Of a DNA stretch of 64,000 bases, positions 55,963 through 64,000 are shown piece by piece. Numbering within the stretch: the first letter of the stretch is position 1; every line of letters starts with the position of its first letter. Below the pieces are notes generated by a model. It searched no databases. It saw only the letters and a program-made list of their open reading frames with translations, and was not told where the DNA came from. A program made the translations under genes and the position numbers. Origin of the DNA: Brassica napus (taxonomy: Eukaryota > Streptophyta > Magnoliopsida > Brassicales > Brassicaceae); NCBI RefSeq assembly GCF_020379485.1, contig NC_063442.1, positions 12,115,509 to 12,179,508 of the forward strand, written 5' to 3'.

Positions 55963-58300
55963 TCTTATATAATAAAGGGGAGTTTTCTCTCACCTTAGCC
56001 CTCCACATCAGCAGGAAGATAGGGGCTTCTGATGCCACGTGTCAACTCAAAAACAAACTTTTTTGTTCTTTTATCTGGGCTTCTAACGTGTTTTTCCTCC
56101 GGACTCGATATAATGTTTGATTGAGAAAACGAAACTCAATACCCTTTCCTCGATGAAGCCATCTGCGATTAACTTTCTGTAACGCCTTAGCATTAAATCG
56201 AGCGCAGCCTCTTCATACGTAATCGAGGAAGGTATTCTACAGATTTGCAGAGTTGCAGCGATGAATTATCAACGGCGATAGTCGCTGATACAGCTGCCGG
56301 AGTAGAGATCAACGCTCAGACGAGAGATCGACGGTTGAGAAGAAGACGATAAGCAAACCAGAGAGCAGGAGTCTGTCTGAGTTCAAGAGGGTACCTTTGT
56401 ACGGTGTGGAAGACGACCGGAGATGGAATATGATGTCTCCTCGATACCCAGTTTCCTTCAATCTCCAAAGAATTCGTTGAAAGATGATCGTTTCAGTCCT
56501 CAATCAACCGCTCATTTCTTCGGTGGCTGCAACGGCCATGGCGGTTCTCAAGTAAAAAAAAAGTAATTGATCGCCTAATTTGATCCGATCATTGCAAAAT
56601 CTCATAGTTTTGATTGAAAACTTTAGGTTGTGTTGTGTAGGTAGCTAACTGTTGCAGAGAAAGAAAAGGCTAGAAATAAGTACATTACCAGGAGATTGTG
56701 GAATACAGATCAGAAACTAATACATGGATTTTACGAGTAAATATATTTCAGAGACGCTAGCCCGTCAAGTTAAGAATCATTGGCGACAACGAAAGAAACA
56801 ATCACGAGTTCACCAAGGCATGTAATAGATACTTCTTCCACACAATTTGAGATGAGAGAAAGACTGCATCTAAGTGAGGCGAGTTAGTTATTTTCGGTAT
56901 TTTTTGTTGATTATTTTGCTGTGTGACTAAACTTATAATGCAGAGCCTGCTCTTCCGTCATGAGCTAAAAAGCAAACGAATCAAGAAGAGTAAGTCTACG
57001 ACTTATCATCGCCTCAAAAACAAAGACCTGAAGTACCTTTTTGGCAGTAGATGGACTCCATGAGAGATGGAAGTAGCAGTGATGAGAGCGACGATGAGGA
57101 AGAGTTCAGAGATGGTTCAGATGAGGACACTCCTAGATTAATAGCAAAAGCGAAGGAGAAGACGTTGAAAGCTTTGGAAGATGATGAACTGCCCAATGCT
57201 GTTCTTATGTCATTACCTTTCATGGTAATATTTGCTTTTTGCTTTCTCATAACGATTTTGGTTTATCTCATTTTATGTTTCTTTTTGTCTTATCTTTTTT
57301 TTTTTTGGGTTAGGCCCGTGCTATAAAAAAAGAAAAACGAGGAAGCTAATGAAGAAGATAAACGTGCACTTGAGGAGTATGAAGAGTGGAAAAATTCTGA
57401 TGGAGAAAACTCTAAAAAAAACCGTTAATGTTAGTGGTAGAAGAGTGTTTGGTGCAACCGCTAAAGTGGAAGCTCCAAAAGAGTCTAGAAAGGATTCAGA
57501 TAACTTTTATGACGACAGTGATAGTGACAATGATATGGCTGGCATAGAAGATAATAACATAGAGCCTGTAAGAGATAATGCCTCACCTGCTACAAACACC
57601 ATTACAGAAACTGAGGTATCTTATTTTTTCATAATGGGTCTTTCTTCTCTTCCTTTGAAATCCTTGTGACAAAAATTTATTATTTTACTGTGATTTGTCT
57701 ACAGAAGTTTGATGATGATGTTGCTGGAAATCCAGCATATAAGACAACATTCGATGTTGCCATGTTTGCATCAGGCTCCTGGAAGAAGGTTTACTTTTGA
57801 GTTTTTTACATCAGACTTTGTCTTTTTATTCTTTTGTTCAACTCCTTTTGGGGTATGTTATGCAGATGACAGGCTCTAAAAACACAGAATCTAAAAAGGC
57901 ATCAAAGAAGACGTGTGCATCCATCCCACAGGCTCAAGATAAAAAGGTTTTTCTTTCTGCAAGTCTCAGTTGAACTATACTGTTTTCTCATCATCTTCTC
58001 TTTCCAACCAGTAGTAGCTTTTGGCTGTTTTAGTTCCTCACCTTTGTGTACTTCTGTCTAAAATCTTGAAAAGTGATCGAGAGATGAAGAAAGTGAGGAT
58101 TCCGAGAGTGAAGCAGAGCAAATGGTGGACAGAGTTTTGGCATCTGCCTCAAAGGAAACCTTTGTGGTTCCTTCTCAAGCAGAGCTTATAAACCGTGCTT
58201 TTTCTGGTGATGATGTGTTGGATGAATTTGAGAAGGATAAGGATGAGTTTCTAAATCAGGAAGTGCCTATCTACACATACATAAGGTACCTTTGCCTATC
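55963..58300 (+). mobile_element. Helitron-like element (5' end clear, 3' end not found)
   Basis: The 5' end reads A/TCTTATATAATAAAGGGG, as in Brassicaceae Helitrons, which start with TC after an A. It is followed by family-typical CCACATCAGCAGGAAGATA and CACGTGTCAACTC. Downstream (56150-56900) is transposon-like leader sequence, then a host gene fragment (UTP14). A CTAGT-type 3' end with hairpin was not located, so the right limit is arbitrary. Confidence 0.45.
57045..58275 (+). pseudogene. UTP14-like (U3 snoRNP component) gene fragment
   Basis: Acidic text SMRDGSSSDESDDEEEFRDG, KTLKALEDDELPN and SLPFM...ARAIKK matches the N-terminal-to-middle part of plant UTP14. It is followed by SKKTVNVSGRRVFG, NPAYKTTFDVAMFASGSWKK and TFVVPSQAELINRAFSGDDV. 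Introns between these blocks are retained (for example 57224-57313), so the copy is DNA-derived, not a retrocopy. Frameshifts in A runs near 57335 and 57415 break the frame, and both ends of the protein are missing. UTP14 works in 18S rRNA processing in the nucleolus. This copy is not functional and probably was captured by the transposon. Confidence 0.75.
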
Positions 58301-60309
58301 TACACATAATTTAAGATCCGTAGTCAAGAAGACCAACTCAATTTGCGCTAAGATGTGTAGTAATATCAATTTTAAAGCACTATTTTGGTTTGATTTTATT
58401 TTTAATTGAGTACTTATTAGTATGCCGAGTGTCCTTCCGATGTTTGTATTGGCAAGGAACAAAGTTCTTACATGAACAATGTTAAAGGTTTATCAAAAAA
58501 AAAAATTATAGACAAAATTCAGAAAAACAGAAGAGAAGAGAGATTTGTTCGCAATTTTGTTTTTGCACATTTCATCAAAGTCAGAGCAATAATAGTATTA
58601 AAAAAATTAGCAAAAAGAAAAACAACAGTAAAAAAAAAAGAAATTTACAGATTTTTTTTCGTCACTAAGCTCAAGCTTTAAAAATTAGAAAGAAAAAAAT
58701 GATGGACCTCCAGAAATCATTGACAAAATCATTTTAATAAGTTTCAAAACAGAATCTCTGCAGTTTTGATGTGAATAATTGTTTGCTAGATGACATTTTA
58801 TTTGATTGTTTTGGGATGGAATATAAAGTTAATATGTTGTTTTGTTCCATTTAGTTATGTATACATGCTTTTCGATGTTATTGTTGTTACTATGTGAAAA
58901 CTGAGGATGAGATGTTTGATTAGAGAGGAATTATATATGATTTTATTCAATACAGCCAACACGAAAAAGTTTAAAAAGTTTAGTTACTTCTTTTAGTTTT
59001 ATTCTTCGAAGAGAAAAACAATTTTCAGAAAAAAACATTTGTATGCAGTTTGGTTCATCTTAATTTCCGGATTACATTTAAATTATTTGATATGGTAAGG
59101 TATGAAACTAGAGTAAAATTATGTTAGAAATATAATAATTTATTAATTTATAAAACTATAAATTTATAAAAATATTTTCAAATACCATGAGCGAAATTTC
59201 CAACCAATATATTTTTATAATAAGTTCAACAAATGCTAAAATAATTTACAAAAAAATAATTATTAAAAAATTAATGAAACTTTTATTATAAATTGAAAAA
59301 CTAATATAAACTTAAACAAACATATATTATAAACATCATTTGTTGTTACATAATACTCCCTCCGTTCCTAAAAAATGTATGTTCTGGAAAAAAAATTTGT
59401 TTTAAAAAGATACATTTTTTACTTTTTCAATGTATGATTTTATGAAAAATTGTAAGTTTCAAAAAAATTAATGGTGTTTATTGAATTTCTATTGGCTTAA
59501 AGTTATGGAAAATTGTTATTCACAAAAAACAATGCATATTTAATGAGTTTTCTTAATATATGTGAAAAATCTAGAATATGAATCTTTTAAAAACAGAGGG
59601 AGTATATACTAATTATTATTTATGACATTATTGAAACTATTTTTATGTTAATTGAAAATATAAATTTTTAGTATTTTATCACACTACATTTGATTTTTAA
59701 TTGAGTTGGCTTGGAGATGGATGTATTAATTTATCATCGTGAAAATTAGTTATAGTAATAGTATTAAAATCTGATACTCTTAGAAATATAAAATTATTAG
59801 TTATTCTTATTTTAGATTTTTTCAACTATATAAAATTGAACTAGAAATCAAATAGAAAAATATAAATCATTACATTTTCGTTAAATTTTTAATTTAATAA
59901 TTTTGTGATCTCTAACTAAAAAAGTATTAGTGGTCTTTTCAACTCAAACCAACAAAATTTAATAATTTTTTGAATATACTTTTAGAATAAAAACATATTA
60001 TATTTATTGTTTTGAGTATAAAGAAAAATTTATAAAATTAAAATTTTTTAATATAAAATTATTTTAGTGTAAACTACTATATTTTTTTTATTTTTGGAAA
60101 ATAACAAGAAAGAATTGTCATTTGCACATTTGGAAAAAGGCACATATTTTCCACCCTGGCCAAAAAAAAAAGACGCGCATATTTTCCACATTAGTTTAGC
60201 TGAGAGAGACAGTAAAATCATTATCTCCCAGACCAGATAGAGAGACACTATTAGCTTGTCTGGAACGACAAGGGCGATTTGCATCCTCCGGTCACTTCCT
60301 TGGTTAGCC
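58300..60309. other. AT-rich intergenic DNA
   Basis: No gene. A-rich stretches (58490-58690) produce spurious Lys-rich frames. Contains a Stowaway MITE at 59356-59602. The stretch before 60310 is the leader of the zinc-finger gene. Confidence 0.5.
59356..59602. mobile_element. Stowaway MITE
   Basis: A 247-bp element beginning CTCCCTCCGTTCC and ending ACAGAGGGAG, flanked by TA on both sides. These are the classic Tc1/mariner-derived Stowaway termini with TA target duplication. Confidence 0.85.
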
Positions 60310-61698
60310 ATGCCAACTGGCGATTGCTTCCATTGCCACAAGCCAGGTCACTGGGCGAATCGTTGCCCTCTCAAATCCACACCGACGATCACCACCGTCG
60401 CCGCAGATTCTCCTCCGGTCATTCACTGCCCCTGCGACCGCGCTTGCGTTGTTTTGACTTCTAAAACTGTGAAAAACCCTAACCGGAGATTCTACAAGTG
60501 CTCAGCAGTTAAGTCTCTCTCTCTCTCTGAGCTCCTTCCCTCTCTCTCTACTGATCTCTGCCGACATTTTAGGTCCCAAGCTGCGAATTTTTCAAATGGT
60601 GCGACCAAGTGAGTATCGAATCGCAGGCGGTGGTCTCCCTCAACCCTACTTGCCCTTGTGGCTCTGGTCCCTGTAGAAGAGTAACTGTCACCGAAGGACC
60701 TAACGCTAACCGTTCATACTTTGTTTGTTGCATTAAGAAGGTGAAAACCAATCTTTCTGAATTTGAATTGAAGGATCTTCTTTAATTTTAATGGATGTTT
60801 TTGGTTTAGGGTTTCGGAGCATGTGGATTCTTTCAATGGGAGAATGATGCTCAAATTCCATCTGAACAAGTAGGACTTGGTGGTTCTACATTGTCTGAAT
60901 TTTCGGATGATGTTAATTCACTAACTATTGTTGATTTGAGTTCGGATGCTAGTGTAAACCAAGGTATTATTATGATTTATCTCTCTCTGTTTTGTTTTTA
61001 TTTACATACTAACATTTTGCTAGTTTTATTACTCTTTTTGGTTGATATTTTGCTTAGTTGGTTAGGTTTGTTAAACAATGATTCTTTTTTATTTGATTAC
61101 AGAATCTAAAGATGTGGTTAGTCTTGAGACAGGAGAGAAAGTACCCTCTTCACTTGCACCGAAACATAATGAAACTCAACTAATGGATTTGTGTAATTAT
61201 TACACAACAAATAGTAACGAGGGTTATGCACTGGAGGTAGCTGAAGCAACGAGTCTTTCTCAGAACATCATCAATCCAGTTTCCAATAAACCAACCAGTC
61301 AATCTGCTACGTCTATTGAAACCGAAGCCTCATTTTCAGGCTGCTCCTCTTTGATGGACCTCATTGAGCAATATAACTCGTTGAAGCTCCATTTCGAGAG
61401 TGTTTCTATGAAACATGTTGATGCGTTGACCGCTTTTACGGGTTCGTACAAGATATTAGAATCTCTTCGTGATACAGCACGTAATCAGAGCAAACGGGTG
61501 ATTGAAGTAGAGAAACAGGTGAAGTTTTACGAAGCCAAGACCTCAGAATTTGCAGCAAGTCTTGAAGAAGTCTGCGGTGAAATGACGAAATCGCAGAGTA
61601 AAATGGTGGAGACGGCAAGGAGAGTAGTGAAGGAACTGAGTGGAAAGGAAATTTGCAGCTCCGAAGACGACAAGAAGCTGAAAGGTACAAGGAAGTGA
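60310..61698 (+). CDS. CCHC zinc-knuckle / double GRF zinc-finger protein
   Basis: Four exons: 60310-60507, 60573-60740, 60810-60963 and 61103-61698, 371 aa. A CCHC knuckle (CFHCHKPGHWANRC, residues 6-19) is followed by two GRF-type zinc fingers. The first, CPCDRACVV...RRFYKC..CEFFKWCD, is about residues 37-79. The second, CPCGSGPCRR...RSYFVC..GACGFFQWEND, is about 98-138. The C-terminal 200 residues are Ser/Thr-rich and then coiled coil (YKILESLRDTARNQSKRVIE). I start at MPTGDC because the knuckle follows at once; an upstream in-frame Met at 60256 is possible. GRF fingers bind single-stranded nucleic acid in other proteins. The Arabidopsis relative I recall (At3g42860, 372 aa, 'zinc knuckle family') has no established role. 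Confidence 0.85.
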
Positions 61699-62295
61699 GG
61701 ATGGACTATATATATATAGTCCACTAATTAATATATCTTCCCCTTGAATGTTTATATAATATCTACAACTAAATTAAAAAAATAAAAGACTGAAGATGAG
61801 ATGTGTAATCCACTAATTAATGTTCTATAAACTAAGCATTAGAACTTGTAAAAGCTGAATCACTTGTAAACAGAGGAAGGTTCATCTGTCTCTCAAAACC
61901 TCAAAAGTTAAGGGTGATCATGCTCTTTATCAGTTATGGGCTCATTCAGATACAATATCTAGAACTTCTTTAAATTCAGTAAATTCTTTAATTTTCAAGT
62001 TAAAGACCTTTTCTAAATACATAAAACCAATAACAGAGAACAGAAAAACGAATTGATTATATTAATTTATTGGTTTGTTCGGACAAAACAAATCATCTGT
62101 AAAGCCTGCTCAATCAATGAAACTACCAAACCCATTCGATATATGGCATACAATAAAAATGACCCAAACCATCTTAAAATATTATAAACAAATAAATATA
62201 GATATATGGACGGATCTATGTTTTAGTAGAAAATGCTCTCTGCTGACCATGGCTTTGTATGCTGGGCGAGTAATGAATCGCTGTGTACGTTTTTT
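61699..62295. other. Convergent 3' intergenic region
   Basis: Between the plus-strand zinc-finger gene and the minus-strand gene at the window edge. AT-rich; presumably holds both 3' UTRs. No gene was seen. Confidence 0.5.
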
Positions 62296-64000
62296 CTAGG
62301 ACCCGGTGAAAAGACCATGGCCAGCGAGGTCAGGTGAATCGCGGCTGATCAGATTAGCCCATAGATTAGCAAGAGACACCAAGTAATGCTCTCCGTTCCA
62401 CTCCACCATCTTAATCCCTGATTCAAAAATACGAGTGAAATCTAGTAATTATTATATCTAGAGTACTATAAAATTATCCCACACTACAACCAGATTTTGT
62501 TTTGGTTATGGAACATTTCAGTTTTGGATAAAACCTATAGATGAAATTTAATTAGAGACAGATCTTAGAGGACTTCAATTAATTTGGTAAAGTTTAACAA
62601 AATTATGGTTCGGGTCAAATTAAATTCCGTTAGGGTTTGGATCGATGATCTTTCTAAAAGCAATTGCTAGAATAAACGTACCTGGTACTATTTCAGTATT
62701 TAGAGCAGAAATGCAGCAGGTAGGTGATGTATCAGAGGTGATGCAGGCGTGAAGTGTGAAGGCGTCAACTTCGTCTATACATCTGATTGATTCTAGAAGT
62801 TGATCAGCAGAATAGTTACTCTCAACTCCTTGAAGACGGATGATATTATTCCGAAGAGCTTCTTCTAATCCAGAGCTTAACCACAACTCCACACATTCGT
62901 CCAGAACAGCCAACACAGTAGATGATGTCGGAAATAATACAATCCACGGTTTATATAGTCTCGTCGAGGCTCTCAGGATTTTCACTACTCTGTAAATTTC
63001 TCCTACTGAGAGAAGATAGCGCTTCCCTGTTTAACAAATAATAAGAATAAGTCCAAGGTTGATGAAAATGTGCGAAATACAAAGATACTAATGTGATTAA
63101 TAATGGTTGGTACCTTGAGGTTTAGATAGGATTTCTTCTTGAACATCATTTTGAATCACCTGTTTCCAAATACATGCAGCATGTCGCAGTTCTTGAGCGC
63201 AGGTCCTAGCGATGACTAACCAAGTTGAAGCGTATTTTGACTGTTGCTCATGTGAACCCAAGTTTAGGACCTTCAGGGTCAACGTGGCGTGTTTGAGAAG
63301 TTCAATCGTTGATTTCCAGTCCTTCTCTGCCTATGAAAAACCATGTTTAATTATTTCTTCCGTCATGTAAATATTTTTCACTTGAATAAAGGGTACAGAG
63401 AAGGTCGAACAGAACTTAACTAATAACAGTCTCTCTGAAAGGAGATCATCTGAATCAACTGTTCGAAACTTTGGCTCTTGGAGAACTTTATAAAGTTCAG
63501 TAGTGCCAGATGATCTAACTTGGAGACTTTCTACGTTGACCTCACCGATCAAAACATCATTTTTCAGCATGTTTTGCAGATCCTAGAAGAGAAAACACCA
63601 AAAATTAGCAACACTTATCTGTAAAGAGTCTCTTAGATGTTTTCTTCTAGTTTTGCATCTTAATAACTATATAATAACTTAAACATGCTTTGTAGCATTC
63701 CCATGAATGATTCGCCTACCTGTATTTCATCGTCATATTTTTGAGCTTCAGCGACTTCATCAGAATTAGCAGCCAAGTCACGAGCTTCCTTTAATATCCA
63801 AGAAATTCAAATGATGTCAAAGAAAGTGTTATGCAGGAAAATATCCAAACAGAAAAAGTCTACTAACCTTTAACAAAAAGTCTACTAACCTTTAAAGTCT
63901 CAAGATGGCTTAGGGCAAGGTAGTATAGTTCAGTCTTCAGCTTATGAAAGACATCTCGGTAATCATTAAGGTCTATGGTGATTACTGTTTCTTCTTGCGA
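62296..64000 (-). CDS. Conserved plant protein of unknown function, 3' part (5' end outside window)
   Basis: At least six exons on the minus strand: 64000-63892 (continues beyond the window), 63788-63721, 63582-63421, 63330-63114, 63026-62682 and 62417-62296. Conserved-looking segments are DLNDYRDVFHKLKTELYYLA, YASTWLVIARTCAQELRHAA, YKPWIVLFPTSSTVLAVLDE and the C-terminus MVEWNGEHYLVSLANLWANL followed by SPDLAGHGLFTG and the stop. Similar C-termini occur in plant proteins annotated as synergin-like or uncharacterised. From synteny, At1g54920 is the likely Arabidopsis counterpart, but I am not sure. No catalytic motif is visible. The donor at 63891 is followed by a 20-bp tandem duplication (63853-63894) that repeats the splice-site region. 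Confidence 0.65.
63853..63894 (-). repeat. Tandem duplication of a splice-donor region
   Basis: AAAAAGTCTACTAACCTTTA occurs twice, 22 bp apart (63853-63872 and 63875-63894). On the minus strand both copies contain AAAG/GTTAG, so two identical candidate donors follow each other. The upstream one (exon end 63892) keeps the reading frame. Confidence 0.7.

Noticed and set aside
58472..58681. 69-aa Lys-rich frame after the UTP14 fragment
   Set aside because: Composed of A runs with no recognisable domain.
1..64000. CRISPR arrays, operons, bacterial promoters
   Set aside because: The window is plant nuclear DNA with spliced genes; the tandem repeats seen are minisatellites without spacer structure.

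Overview
This window is plant nuclear DNA from a Brassicaceae species. The genes are split by short GT-AG introns, the intergenic DNA is very AT-rich, and it is crowded with plant transposons (Mutator-like, hAT, Stowaway, Tourist-like, Helitron-like, Ty3/Gypsy solo LTR). From memory of Arabidopsis thaliana annotation, the gene set (SANT/ELM2 protein, RanBP2 zinc-finger OZ2, GUX4 glycosyltransferase) matches the At1g54920-At1g55050 neighbourhood, read here in descending order. This synteny call is an inference and was not computed.

Layout. 0.5-1.9 kb: a heavy-metal-associated isoprenylated protein (HIPP) with a CaaX end. 3.5-4.3 kb: a decayed CYP702-like P450. 5.3-7.8 kb: an ELM2/SANT protein. 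7.8-10.8 kb: 5' flank and AT-rich DNA. 10.7-17.8 kb: a nested transposon stack, in which a 3.66-kb solo LTR (5-bp target duplication) sits inside a poly-A retroelement (17-bp duplication) that sits inside a tandemly repeated Helitron-like sequence. 18.5-23.2 kb: two almost identical GDSL esterase/lipase genes. 23.3-26.7 kb: OZ2. 27.5-28.9 kb: a secreted cyclase-family (kynurenine-formamidase-like) protein.

29,168-48,607 is one Mutator-like element (MULE) of 19,440 bp with about 110-bp terminal inverted repeats and a perfect 9-bp target duplication. It carries a 798-codon MuDR-type transposase (minus strand), two tandem DUF1985 - double Agenet - Ulp1/C48 genes (plus strand, 1325 and 1062 aa), and a small coiled-coil gene (minus strand). 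Between the genes lie nine tRNA-like units with Pol III A-box and B-box consensus sequences, all in one orientation, interspersed with a dyad-symmetric motif. A non-autonomous hAT has landed in one of the units. This element is the most unusual system in the window.

48.6-64 kb: AT-rich DNA with an inverted-repeat element, GUX4, a series of MITEs, a Helitron-like 5' end followed by a broken intron-containing UTP14 fragment, a CCHC/GRF zinc-finger gene, and the 3' part of a conserved plant gene that leaves the window at 64,000.

The cellular genes look like unrelated housekeeping, cell-wall, organelle and chromatin functions. Only the genes inside the MULE form a functional group. All exon boundaries were placed by eye from splice consensus and reading frame.
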